A DNA stretch of 64,000 nt from the NCBI RefSeq assembly GCF_000186265.1, contig NC_014934.1, positions 62,001 to 126,000 of the forward strand, in the 5' to 3' direction. Source of the DNA: Cellulophaga algicola DSM 14237. Its GTDB lineage: Bacteria > Bacteroidota > Bacteroidia > Flavobacteriales > Flavobacteriaceae. Shown piece after piece: positions 26,372 to 34,777 of the stretch; positions within the stretch are counted from its first letter, which is position 1; the number at the start of each line of letters is the position of its first letter. The notes under the pieces were generated by a model. The model saw only the letters and a list, made by a program, of their open reading frames with translations. It had not been told where the DNA came from and made no database searches. The position numbers were made by a program, and so were the translations under genes.

Positions 26372-27049
26372 TTAAATAGAACTTTTGTTTTGCAAAATAA
26401 TTGTGGGAAGATGCTCATTAAACCATTTATATCTATGAATAATCATCGTATGCGTGCCATTTTTAACTAGAATACAGTTTTTAATGTTTGCAACAGGAAA
26501 AACAGGATCGCTATCTCCTTGGATATGAACTAAATCTGGCAACTCCACTCCTTCTTTCCAATTTACTACATTATCTATGCACCAATCAATATAATATTTA
26601 TCTCTTACCGACAAATAACGCTCATACAGCTCCAAACGCTTAACAGCTGTTTCCCCAAAGGCATACTTAGCCAACAACTCTACGTTACTTACAAGCCCTG
26701 TGGGCAATAGTTTATGGATTTTGGTATACTTAGCAAATTGCATTCGCTTAGGAAGCTCTAAGCTCGATTTTACGCTAGAAATGATTATAACCTTTCTAGT
26801 CTTTATATATCGTGCCATTTCCTGTACTAAAAGACCTCCAAAAGAAACCCCAATTAATACGGGGTTAGCCTCTGTTACCTGTTCACACATTAATTTTGCA
26901 TAATCTACCAAGGAAATTCCCTTTTCAGGGATTGACCACTCCAACTTATGGATCGTAAATAAATCTTCAGGCAATGCTATATGCTCAAAAATTAAAGAGG
27001 AAGCTGCCATACCTGGCATAAAATAAACAGGAGTTTTAATTTGAGTCAT
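26372..27049 (-). CDS. alpha/beta hydrolase
   Basis: A 225-residue alpha/beta hydrolase. The nucleophile elbow is GVSFGG (about residues 63-68), the acid is probably in HIQGDSDPVFP, and the histidine in KNGTHTMIIH. The N-terminus PVYFMPGMAASSLIFEHI carries the oxyanion-hole loop. No signal peptide, so it is cytoplasmic. Substrate unknown. It precedes the transglycosylase gene on the same strand with nearly no gap, suggesting one transcript. Confidence 0.85.
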   Translation of the reverse strand: MTQIKTPVYFMPGMAASSLIFEHIALPEDLFTIHKLEWSIPEKGISLVDYAKLMCEQVTEANPVLIGVSFGGLLVQEMARYIKTRKVIIISSVKSSLELPKRMQFAKYTKIHKLLPTGLVSNVELLAKYAFGETAVKRLELYERYLSVRDKYYIDWCIDNVVNWKEGVELPDLVHIQGDSDPVFPVANIKNCILVKNGTHTMIIHRYKWFNEHLPTIILQNKSSI

Positions 27050-27216
27050 AGTAAAGTAAACTATCAGAAAACTAGGAAATTAGCAAAAAAAAAGGTAATT
27101 TTATGCTCTTGCTAATTTTTTATATTAAACATTTATTTTAAGTACTTATCACCTATCAACCTTTACAATCTGAGAACCTTGTATGGGTTATTTTAATGAA
27201 CTAAAATCAAAACTAT

Positions 27217-27513
27217 ATGAATGAAGTAAACATTACAGACAATAGTTTCTTACGCCAATTTGAAACAACGGTTAATGGGCACTTAGCAAAGATTGAATAT
27301 TCTGCTCAGGAAAGAAAGATTTTTTTAACTAAATTAATTATTCCTGAAACAATTACCCAAGAAGACTTTAAAGAACAATTCATTGAAGCCGTGTTAAACG
27401 TAATTCAAGAAAGAAATTTACGCGTAGTACCTACAAGTCCAGAAATAGCTGGATTTCTTAGAAAAAATAGCAGAAAATACAAAGATATGCTCCCTGTAGG
27501 CATTCGAATCTAA
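27217..27513 (+). CDS. small GNAT-like N-acetyltransferase (YjdJ/COG2388 type)
   Basis: A 98-residue minimal GNAT protein. It has the family layout: NGHLAKIEYSAQERKIFLTK strands, TQEDFKEQFIEAVLNVIQER helix, then LRVVPTSPEIAGFLRKNSRK. The conserved VVPTSP turn with a following FLRKN/KY segment is typical of this short family. Partner or substrate unknown. It stands alone with its own terminator, convergent with mtaB. Confidence 0.82.
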   Translation: MNEVNITDNSFLRQFETTVNGHLAKIEYSAQERKIFLTKLIIPETITQEDFKEQFIEAVLNVIQERNLRVVPTSPEIAGFLRKNSRKYKDMLPVGIRI

Positions 27514-27519
27514 TATAAG

Positions 27520-27545
27520 AACCGCTCTAAACAGAGCGGTTTTTT
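27520..27545 (+). terminator. terminator of the small GNAT gene
   Basis: An 8-bp GC-rich stem (27521-27528 with 27533-27540), AAAC loop, followed by TTTTT. The convergent mtaB gene ends at 27544, inside the T run. Confidence 0.85.
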
Positions 27546-28872
27546 ATGCTTCTATTTTTTCGTCAACAAATACAAACCGCACCAAGCCGTCTTCATCAAT
27601 ATTAACAAGCTCTACTTGTTTCAATTGATTTACCAACTCAGGATTCCAAGGAGCTTTTACTTTTACGTAGTTTTCGGTAAAACCATGAATATACCCTTCT
27701 TTATTCTCCCCTTCAAAAAGAACCGTTCTAACAGAACCTATCTGACTTTCGTAAAAAGCTCTTCTTTTTTTAGCAGATAATCCACGTAACATTTTACTCC
27801 GTTTACTTCTTACGTTTTTAGACACCACATTATCCATTTCTGCCGCGACTGTATTATCTCGTTCTGAATACGTAAATACGTGTAAGTATGAGATATCTAA
27901 ATCATTCAAAAAATGATAAGTTTCTAAGAACAATTCATCTGTTTCTCCTGGAAAACCAACAATAACATCCACACCAATACAAGCATGCGGCATTACCTCT
28001 TTGATACGAGTAACACGATCTACATATAAACCACTCAAATACCGGCGACGCATCAATTTTAAAATCTCATCACTTCCACTTTGAAGCGGAATATGAAAAT
28101 GCGGCACAAAAGAATTGCTATCTGCTACAAAATCTATCGTTTTATTTTTTAATAAATTAGGCTCTATACTAGATATTCGGAGCCTATGAATTCCTTCAAT
28201 AGCATCTAAAGCTTCTACTAAATCATAAAAGGTATGTTCGTGTTTTTTATTTCCGAACTCTCCTTTTCCGTAATCTCCAATATTTACTCCCGTTAAAACA
28301 ATCTCTTTAATGTCTTGTGAAGCAATTTCTTTAGCATTTTTAATTACATTTTGCAAGGTATCACTACGTGATATTCCACGCGCCAAAGGAATGGTACAAT
28401 AGGTACATTTGTAATCACAGCCATCTTGTACTTTTAAGAAAGCACGGGTTCTGTCTCCTATTGCATAACTCCCTACATAAAAATCTGCCTCAACAATTTC
28501 GCAAGAATGCACTTCTCCAAAATCATTTTTAGACAAGTCATTAATATAATCTGTTATTTTAAATTTTTCCGTAGCTCCTAAAACCAAATCTACACCATGC
28601 ACAGATGCCAGATCTTCTGGCTTTAATTGAGCATAACAGCCAATTGCCGCCACGAAAGCATCAGGATTAACCTTCTGCGCTTGTTTTACGATACTTTTAA
28701 AACGTTTATCTGCATTTTCTGTAACAGAACATGTATTAATTACGTACATATCTGCATGTTCAGAAAAATCTACACGATCAAAACCTTCTTCCTGAAAGTT
28801 TCTTGCTATTGTAGATGTTTCTGAGAAATTTAATTTACATCCTAAAGTATAAAATGCAACTTTCTTTTTCAT
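27544..28872 (-). CDS. mtaB: tRNA (N6-L-threonylcarbamoyladenosine(37)-C2)-methylthiotransferase
   Basis: A 442-residue radical-SAM methylthiotransferase that converts t6A37 to ms2t6A in ANN-decoding tRNAs. The N-terminal UPF0004 domain has three cluster cysteines in YTLGCKLN, VINTCSVTENAD and AIGCYAQL. The radical-SAM cluster is CDYKCTYCTIPLARG (about residues 152-166). The C-terminal TRAM-like segment is VLFEGENKEGYIHGFTENYV. The GxKxN-type start (MKKKVAFYTLGCKLNFSE) and overall length favour MtaB over MiaB or RimO. It lies 3 nt after the GlmU-like gene. Confidence 0.93.
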   Translation of the reverse strand: MKKKVAFYTLGCKLNFSETSTIARNFQEEGFDRVDFSEHADMYVINTCSVTENADKRFKSIVKQAQKVNPDAFVAAIGCYAQLKPEDLASVHGVDLVLGATEKFKITDYINDLSKNDFGEVHSCEIVEADFYVGSYAIGDRTRAFLKVQDGCDYKCTYCTIPLARGISRSDTLQNVIKNAKEIASQDIKEIVLTGVNIGDYGKGEFGNKKHEHTFYDLVEALDAIEGIHRLRISSIEPNLLKNKTIDFVADSNSFVPHFHIPLQSGSDEILKLMRRRYLSGLYVDRVTRIKEVMPHACIGVDVIVGFPGETDELFLETYHFLNDLDISYLHVFTYSERDNTVAAEMDNVVSKNVRSKRSKMLRGLSAKKRRAFYESQIGSVRTVLFEGENKEGYIHGFTENYVKVKAPWNPELVNQLKQVELVNIDEDGLVRFVFVDEKIEA

Positions 28873-28875
28873 CGC

Positions 28876-30051
28876 TTAGTAATTTCTCCACTTTTTGGTT
28901 TCTTCAAAAACATGGGTTAAAATTGCTTCTTCTTTTTCATCAAACTCTAATCCTCTACGAGACATTACTAGTTTTACAGTTTCAAAAGCTTTTTTAGGTA
29001 AATAATTTGTAAAACCCGAAGCTCCACCCCAACTATAGCTAGGAATAAAATTTCTAGGAAAACCAGATCCGAATATATTAGCACTTACGCCAACTACCGT
29101 ACCCGTATTAAACATGGTATTAATACCACATTTACTATGATCCCCCATCATTAAACCACAAAACTGAAGTCCTGTTTTTGCAAAACCTTCTGTTTCATAA
29201 CTCCACAAACGAACTTCATCATAATTATTCTTCAGGTTAGAATTATTAGTATCCGCACCCAAATTGCACCATTCTCCAAGTACTGAGTTTCCTAAATAAC
29301 CATCATGGCCTTTATTTGAATAAGCAAATAATACCGAATTATTTACCTCTCCTCCAATACGAGAATAAGGACCAACAGTCGTTGCCCCATATATTTTAGC
29401 TCCCATTTTTACGGTAGAATGATCACATAGCGCGAACGCTCCACGTATCATAGCACCCTCCATTACCACCGCATCTACACCTATATAGATAGGTCCTAAA
29501 GAGGCATTTAATATACTACATTCTACAACAGCTCCTTCTTCTAAAAATATATTATCAGGATTGATAACTGTATTTGTTTTAGAAATTGGCTGACTCTTGC
29601 GATCTTCGGTAATAAAATCAAAATCTTCCTGTATGGCTGCGGCGTTCTTAGAAAAGATATCCCATGTATTTTCTATACGAAGTACTTCTCCTTCAAACTC
29701 AATAGCTTCATAAGTACTTAAATCTACCTCTTCTTGTGAGTCTTTAGTATAAAACGCAACAACTTCTTCACCAAAAAATATAGCTTGATTTTCGGATAAC
29801 TCCGTAACAATGCTAACCAATTCTGCATTTGGAAGAAATGACGCATTAATCAATACATTCTCCTCCAACTCTACCATTGGATATTTTTCTGACAAATATT
29901 CTTCTGTTATGGTTGTAGTAGTACTTTTAAGATAATTCTCCCATTTTTCACGGATAGTAAAAATTCCTACTCGAATTTCAGCTACAGGCCTTGTAAAAGT
30001 AAAAGGCAAAAGAGCATTCCGTACAGTACCATCAAAAAGAATATAATTCAT
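28876..30051 (-). CDS. GlmU-family sugar nucleotidyltransferase-like protein
   Basis: A 391-residue two-domain protein. The N-terminal half begins MNYILFDGTVRNALLPFTFT, a divergent nucleotidyltransferase-like domain. The C-terminal half (about 190-350) is a left-handed beta helix with hexapeptide-type repeats (GPIYIGVDAVVMEGAMIRGA, GAKIYGATTVGPYSRIGGEV). Such proteins are annotated as GlmU family or putative sugar nucleotidyltransferase throughout Bacteroidetes. The GxGxxxR-type pyrophosphorylase signature is not recognisable, so substrate and activity remain uncertain. Probably cotranscribed with mtaB. Confidence 0.85.
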   Translation of the reverse strand: MNYILFDGTVRNALLPFTFTRPVAEIRVGIFTIREKWENYLKSTTTTITEEYLSEKYPMVELEENVLINASFLPNAELVSIVTELSENQAIFFGEEVVAFYTKDSQEEVDLSTYEAIEFEGEVLRIENTWDIFSKNAAAIQEDFDFITEDRKSQPISKTNTVINPDNIFLEEGAVVECSILNASLGPIYIGVDAVVMEGAMIRGAFALCDHSTVKMGAKIYGATTVGPYSRIGGEVNNSVLFAYSNKGHDGYLGNSVLGEWCNLGADTNNSNLKNNYDEVRLWSYETEGFAKTGLQFCGLMMGDHSKCGINTMFNTGTVVGVSANIFGSGFPRNFIPSYSWGGASGFTNYLPKKAFETVKLVMSRRGLEFDEKEEAILTHVFEETKKWRNY

Positions 30052-30070
30052 CAGTTAGTATTTTTTGGTA

Positions 30071-30114
30071 AAAATAAAAAAAGTCACGTTCCGAAGTTGA
30101 ACGGAACGTGACTT
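30071..30114 (-). terminator. terminator of rpmE2
   Basis: A perfect 13-bp stem (30081-30093 with 30102-30114) with an 8-nt loop. On the minus strand it is followed by a T-rich tail. Confidence 0.87.
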
Positions 30115-30138
30115 AATTGCTAAAACTAGCAAAAAATA

Positions 30139-30390
30139 TTATTTTTCGAACTTCTTGTATTTGTTTTTAAACTTATCAATACGCCCAGCAGTATCCACTA
30201 ATTTAGCTTTACCGGTATAAAATGGGTGAGATGTTCTTGAAATTTCCAATTTAATTAAAGGATAGTTCACACCTTCAACTTCTAACGTCTCTTTCGTATC
30301 TGCAGTAGATTTCGTAATAAAAACATCCTCATTAGACATGTCTTTAAAAGCAACTAATCTATAATTCTGTGGGTGTATATCTTTTTTCAT
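30139..30390 (-). CDS. rpmE2: 50S ribosomal protein L31 type B
   Basis: An 83-residue L31 of the type B (zinc-free) form: [20 protein letters not shown] and [20 protein letters not shown] are the family hallmarks. There is no cysteine anywhere, so the zinc ribbon of type A L31 is absent. In many bacteria the C-minus form replaces the zinc form under zinc shortage, but in flavobacteria it is commonly the only one. It has its own promoter and terminator. Confidence 0.96.
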   Translation of the reverse strand: MKKDIHPQNYRLVAFKDMSNEDVFITKSTADTKETLEVEGVNYPLIKLEISRTSHPFYTGKAKLVDTAGRIDKFKNKYKKFEK

Positions 30391-30427
30391 TTTTAAAAAA
30401 CTTAATAACTTCTATTTTTAGAGATTG

Positions 30428-30457
30428 CAAATTTATGTTTTTTTCTTAAACTTACAA
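30428..30457 (-). promoter_or_regulatory. rpmE2 promoter (TTG-N19-TAnnTTTG)
   Basis: On the minus strand TAAATTTG (30435-30428) has TTG (30457-30455) exactly 19 nt upstream. It lies 38 nt before the rpmE2 ATG. Confidence 0.7.
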
Positions 30458-30520
30458 TTATTAATCGGTAAAAATTCAATAAAAATTATTCTGGGTCATT
30501 CTTTCCCAAAAATTAAAGCC

Positions 30521-30528
30521 TATTTTTG
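30521..30528 (+). promoter_or_regulatory. probable -7 element for the first DUF4199 gene
   Basis: TATTTTTG matches TAnnTTTG and lies 28 nt before the TTG start at 30557. The -33 region is weak. Confidence 0.45.
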
Positions 30529-30556
30529 CGCTATTAAAGTCAAAAATAATTAAATT

Positions 30557-31063
30557 TTGGAAGCAGATAACTCTAGTGCAATTAAAAAAATAGTTTTACC
30601 AATAGCCCTTATTTTCGGGGCTGGCAGAATTATCTTCGATTTAATTCCAAAATTAGCCGGTGCTAATAGCAAGGTTTATTACTCCACTTTTTTAATTGCA
30701 TTTGTTTTTGAGGTTCTAGCCATTACCTATACCATCAAAAAGTACAAGAAAAGCCAAAACAACTCCATAAACTTAAAAGAAGCGCTAATAGTTGGCGTTA
30801 TGTTCATGGTTATCGTAGGTGGTTTGTATGCTATTCAGTCTTATTTATACGATCTATATATTGATCCTGAATTTCAGAAAAAAACAGCCTTAGAATGGGC
30901 TAACTTGTACGGTAAGAGTAGTGATGTTAAAAAAATGATGAGCGAAGGAGAAAGCATACAACAAACTAGTTCTATTTTCAGCATTATCACCAGCATCCTT
31001 AAGTTCTCTCTACTAGGTATTTTAGTTTCATTTATTGTGGGCACCATAGTACGAAACCGCTAA
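30557..31063 (+). CDS. DUF4199 membrane protein (copy 1)
   Basis: A 168-residue inner-membrane protein with four membrane helices, a DUF4199 architecture common in Bacteroidetes. The sequence starts at TTG 30557 (EADNSSAIKKIVLPIALIFG); no ATG is available near it. The segment SINLKEALIVGVMFMVIVGG between helices 2 and 3 is the conserved core. It is followed by a second related gene after 43 nt; the pair is likely an operon. Function unknown. Confidence 0.82.
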   Translation: MEADNSSAIKKIVLPIALIFGAGRIIFDLIPKLAGANSKVYYSTFLIAFVFEVLAITYTIKKYKKSQNNSINLKEALIVGVMFMVIVGGLYAIQSYLYDLYIDPEFQKKTALEWANLYGKSSDVKKMMSEGESIQQTSSIFSIITSILKFSLLGILVSFIVGTIVRNR

Positions 31064-31106
31064 TCAAGAAAATTCACCCCTTTTTCTATTTCAATCTATA
31101 AAGAAT

Positions 31107-31613
31107 ATGAAACCAAATCAAATTGAAATTTTAAAGTTTGGAACAAGATATGGTATACTAACAGGAATTATAGGTATTCTTTTTACCTCTATATTAATTT
31201 CATTAGATATGTTATATAGTCAATCTATAGAAAAATCTATACTGGGCTTTATAGTACTAATTGTTCCTATCATTTTTACAATTTATACTTTTAGAAAAAA
31301 AAACAACTCTTTAATTGTAGAACAAGCAATTGGTGTAGGCGTTATTACTGCTCTGGTCGCTGCAATAGTAACCATCCTATTTACCTATTTATTAACTAAT
31401 TTTATACTTCCCGATTTCTGGGATAATTCTGCAGCTTACAATAAAATTTTACTTCAAGAACAAAACCCCGCAATAACCATAGAAGAGCTAAATGAGTATA
31501 TTACACTCAAGCGTAAAATGTATTGGATAACCTATCCTATCATTTTACTTTTTAACCTATGTATTGGCTTTGTTGTTTCTTTACTTAGTGGTATTCTATT
31601 AAAAACTAAGTAA
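31107..31613 (+). CDS. DUF4199 membrane protein (copy 2)
   Basis: A 168-residue paralogue of the preceding protein, of exactly equal length with the same four-helix layout (NSLIVEQAIGVGVITALVAA corresponds to SINLKEALIVGVMFMVIVGG). Sequence identity looks low, so the duplication is old. It starts with a clear ATG. Function unknown; the two may form a hetero-oligomer. Confidence 0.82.
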   Translation: MKPNQIEILKFGTRYGILTGIIGILFTSILISLDMLYSQSIEKSILGFIVLIVPIIFTIYTFRKKNNSLIVEQAIGVGVITALVAAIVTILFTYLLTNFILPDFWDNSAAYNKILLQEQNPAITIEELNEYITLKRKMYWITYPIILLFNLCIGFVVSLLSGILLKTK

Positions 31614-32065
31614 AAAGAAAAACAATTTTGATTACTTAAAAGACCCTATAATATCCAACATCGATTATAGCTGTTCTCTTTAAAGTGATACTACTTATTA
31701 GAATCCTTTAGAACAGGATAAAATTTAAGCAAAAGCACTAACAGTTTTTTTTTACAACTGCTATTACCTAATCATTTTCACCCATTTACAAATACCTAGA
31801 ACTGTTGTTGTTGTTGTTGTTTAGTAGAAAATATAAATCACAATGACTATAGCATCACAAAGGAATACACACATATTTCATTTAGACATTGATTAAAAAT
31901 GGCAATGCCTTTTAAAGCACTATTAGCTAAATTATGCACCCTTCTATTTTTGTAATGCATTTAATCATTGATTTTTTTTACCGCATTAATTGCGGGTCTG
32001 CTATTAAAAAAAGACTGAAAATTTATATTAATCCGTACTTTTGAAAAGATTTTCAGAAGTATTGC
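31614..32065 (+). other. 452-nt intergenic region with a GTT microsatellite
   Basis: No credible gene or RNA was found. It contains a (GTT)6 tract at about 31803-31822, a T9 run near 31746, the small palindrome CCGCATTAATTGCGG at 31981-31995 and, next to the glycosyltransferase gene, TACTTTTG at 32036-32043, which fits a -7 promoter element. Confidence 0.5.
32036..32043 (+). promoter_or_regulatory. probable -7 element for the glycosyltransferase gene
   Basis: TACTTTTG matches TAnnTTTG, 22 nt before the ATG at 32066. CTG at 32015-32017 is a weak -33 candidate. Confidence 0.45.
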
Positions 32066-33037
32066 ATGAATTTATCTATTATCATACCTCTTCTTAATGA
32101 AGAAGAATCTTTAAAAGAATTACACAATTGGATTGTTTCCGTGATGGAAAGCAATAATTTCTCGTATGAGATTATTTTTATCGACGACGGCAGTACGGAT
32201 ACTTCTTGGAAAGAAATTACTGCTTTAACGACCACTAATCCTGCAGTAAAAGGCATCCGATTTTTACGTAATTACGGAAAATCTCAAGCATTACATGCTG
32301 GTTTCAAAGCAGCAGCTGGTGAAGTTATAATTACCATGGATGCAGACCTACAGGACAATCCTGATGAAATACCAAAATTATATGAAGCCATCAGAACAGA
32401 AGGATTTGATCTTGTTTCTGGATGGAAGAAAAAAAGATATGATTCCGTTTTAAGTAAAAATATGCCGTCTAAGCTCTTTAATTGGGCTGCTCGAAAAACT
32501 TCAGGCGTAAAACTTCATGATTTTAATTGCGGACTTAAAGCCTTTAATAAGAAAGTAGTTAAAAATATAGAGGTTTCTGGAGAAATGCACCGCTATATTC
32601 CTGTACTTGCAAAAAATGCAGGTTTTTCTAATATTGGAGAAAAAGTAGTCCAACACCAAGCCCGAAAATATGGGAAGACAAAATTTGGAATGGAGCGTTT
32701 TATCAATGGCTTTCTAGATTTAATTACCATTTGGTTTGTATCTAAATTCGGAAAACGCCCTATGCATTTATTTGGTGCATTAGGGGTATTAATGTTTTTT
32801 GTAGGATTTGCTTTTGCCTTATATTTGGGTATTGATAAATTATTTATTCATAAAACAGGACGATTAATTACAGATAGGCCACAATTTTTCATTTCATTAA
32901 CCGCCATGATTATTGGTACACAATTATTTTTAGCCGGTTTTTTAGGTGAAATAATGGTACGATCAAAAACAAACGAAACACGCTATACCATAGCAGAAGA
33001 ACTAAACACAACAATTTTAAACGAATATTCTAAATAA
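32066..33037 (+). CDS. family 2 glycosyltransferase (polyprenyl-phosphate sugar transferase-like)
   Basis: A 323-residue GT2 enzyme with an N-terminal catalytic domain (LSIIIPLLNEEESLKELHNW, FIDDGSTDTSW and the metal-binding MDADLQDNPDEI) and two C-terminal membrane helices (about residues 233-255 and 270-295). This is the layout of dolichol/undecaprenyl-phosphate mannose or glucose synthases such as GtrB/DPM1. It would load a sugar on a lipid carrier at the inner face of the inner membrane. It leads a run with the sugar-phosphate mutase and an ABC exporter. Confidence 0.9.
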   Translation: MNLSIIIPLLNEEESLKELHNWIVSVMESNNFSYEIIFIDDGSTDTSWKEITALTTTNPAVKGIRFLRNYGKSQALHAGFKAAAGEVIITMDADLQDNPDEIPKLYEAIRTEGFDLVSGWKKKRYDSVLSKNMPSKLFNWAARKTSGVKLHDFNCGLKAFNKKVVKNIEVSGEMHRYIPVLAKNAGFSNIGEKVVQHQARKYGKTKFGMERFINGFLDLITIWFVSKFGKRPMHLFGALGVLMFFVGFAFALYLGIDKLFIHKTGRLITDRPQFFISLTAMIIGTQLFLAGFLGEIMVRSKTNETRYTIAEELNTTILNEYSK

Positions 33038-33067
33038 ATTTACGACACAACCTAAAGAAATAATTTC

Positions 33068-34777
33068 ATGGACAACATACTAAATACCGCTAAAACTTGG
33101 TTAACCGATTTTTTTGATGCTGATACTAAAAAAGAAGTTCAGGATTTAATAGATAACAATACGGAAGAGCTAAAAGACAGGTTCTATAAAAATATGGAAT
33201 TTGGTACTGGCGGTATGCGCGGAGTAATGGGTGCCGGAACAAACAGAATTAACAAATACACATTAGGAAAAAGCACGCAAGGTTTAAGTAATTATTTAAA
33301 CGAAGTTTATAAAGGTGAAGAGTTAAAAGTGGTCATTGCTTTTGACTGTCGCCATAATAGTGATACCCTAGCAAAAACTGTTGCAGAAGTATTTTCTGCG
33401 AACGGAATTAAAGTTTACTTATTTTCAGAACTAAGAACAACTCCAGAGCTTTCTTTTGCGGTTAGACATTTAAATTGCCATGCTGGTATTGTACTTACAG
33501 CATCGCATAATCCACCTGAATATAACGGTTACAAAGTATATTGGACCGATGGCGGACAAATTGTACCCCCACAAGACGGAAAGATTGTTGCAGAAATAAA
33601 TTCGCTTTCTTTTGAGGATATTAATTTTAAAGCCAACCCTGACTTAATAGAATTAATAGACAAAGAAGTTGATGAAGCTTTTATTTCAGAATCTGTTGCC
33701 AGAGGTAGCTTTAATGCAAAAGGTAAAGACGATTTTAAAATAGTGTTCACTTCCTTACACGGAACATCTATCACTGCTATTCCAGAAGTTCTAAAACGCG
33801 CTGGATATAAAAACGTGACGATTATAGAAGAGCAAGCTAAACCAGACGGTAACTTTCCAACGGTAAAATCTCCCAATCCAGAAGAGCCAGAAGCACTTTC
33901 TATGGCGATTAAAAAAGCAGAAGCTATTGGAGCTGATATGGTGGTAGGTACAGATCCTGATAGTGATAGATTAGGGATTGCAGTACGTAACCTTGATGGT
34001 GAAATGGAAATTTTGAACGGAAACCAAGCCATGGTTTTAATGACTAAATTTCTTTTAGAAAAAGCAAAGCAAGAAGGTTTTAAGGGGAACGAATTTGTTG
34101 CCTCTACGATTGTTTCTACACCTATGATGGAAGCCATGTCTAATGCCTATGGTGTAGAATACAAAACTGCATTAACAGGATTTAAATGGATTGGAAAAAT
34201 GATAAAAGATTTCCCTAACCAAAACTTTATTGGTGGTGGTGAGGAGAGCTTTGGTTTTATGGTGGGTGATTTTGTTCGCGATAAAGATGCCGTTACCTCT
34301 ACCCTATTAGCTTGTGAGATTGCTGCAAATGCAAAAGCAAATGGCAGCTCTTTCTATAAAGATTTAATTGATTGTTATGTGGATTATGGCTTCTACAAAG
34401 AGAAACTTATTTCTTTAACCAAAAAAGGGATGCAAGGTGCGGAAGAGATCAAGCAGATGATGATTGATTTTAAAGAAAATCCTGTTCTTAGTATTGATGG
34501 TTCTAAAGTGATTATCGTTGATGACTACAACACATCAACCTCTAAAAACCTTAAAACTGGTGAAGTATCTACTATTGATATTCCTAAATCTAACGTATTA
34601 ATCTATACCACGGAAGATGGTACCAAAATGGCCGCAAGACCAAGTGGAACAGAACCTAAAATCAAATTTTATTTCAGCATCAATACTTCTTTAGCTACTG
34701 CCTCGGCATTCAAAGAAGTTAATGCCAAATTAGAAGCTAAAGTTGCTCGTATTTTGAGTGAACTTAAATTGAATTAA
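33068..34777 (+). CDS. phosphoglucomutase/phosphomannomutase-family phosphosugar mutase
   Basis: A 569-residue alpha-D-phosphohexomutase that interconverts hexose 1- and 6-phosphates. The four family loops are all present: active serine TASHNPPEYNGYK, metal loop GTDPDSDRLGIAV, sugar loop GGGEESFGFMVGD and phosphate loop ARPSGTEPKIKFYF. The length is typical of the long bacterial PgcA/Pgm2 type. The stop overlaps the next ATG (TAATG at 34775-34779), implying translational coupling with the ABC exporter. Confidence 0.94.
   Translation: MDNILNTAKTWLTDFFDADTKKEVQDLIDNNTEELKDRFYKNMEFGTGGMRGVMGAGTNRINKYTLGKSTQGLSNYLNEVYKGEELKVVIAFDCRHNSDTLAKTVAEVFSANGIKVYLFSELRTTPELSFAVRHLNCHAGIVLTASHNPPEYNGYKVYWTDGGQIVPPQDGKIVAEINSLSFEDINFKANPDLIELIDKEVDEAFISESVARGSFNAKGKDDFKIVFTSLHGTSITAIPEVLKRAGYKNVTIIEEQAKPDGNFPTVKSPNPEEPEALSMAIKKAEAIGADMVVGTDPDSDRLGIAVRNLDGEMEILNGNQAMVLMTKFLLEKAKQEGFKGNEFVASTIVSTPMMEAMSNAYGVEYKTALTGFKWIGKMIKDFPNQNFIGGGEESFGFMVGDFVRDKDAVTSTLLACEIAANAKANGSSFYKDLIDCYVDYGFYKEKLISLTKKGMQGAEEIKQMMIDFKENPVLSIDGSKVIIVDDYNTSTSKNLKTGEVSTIDIPKSNVLIYTTEDGTKMAARPSGTEPKIKFYFSINTSLATASAFKEVNAKLEAKVARILSELKLN

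Noticed and set aside
31981-31995. CCGCATTAATTGCGG palindrome
   Set aside because: Only five paired bases per arm around an AT centre; too short to call a site without conservation data.
33529-34137. 202-residue minus-strand ORF
   Set aside because: Long but antisense to a well-conserved phosphohexomutase, Ser/Ala-rich as expected from mirrored codons.
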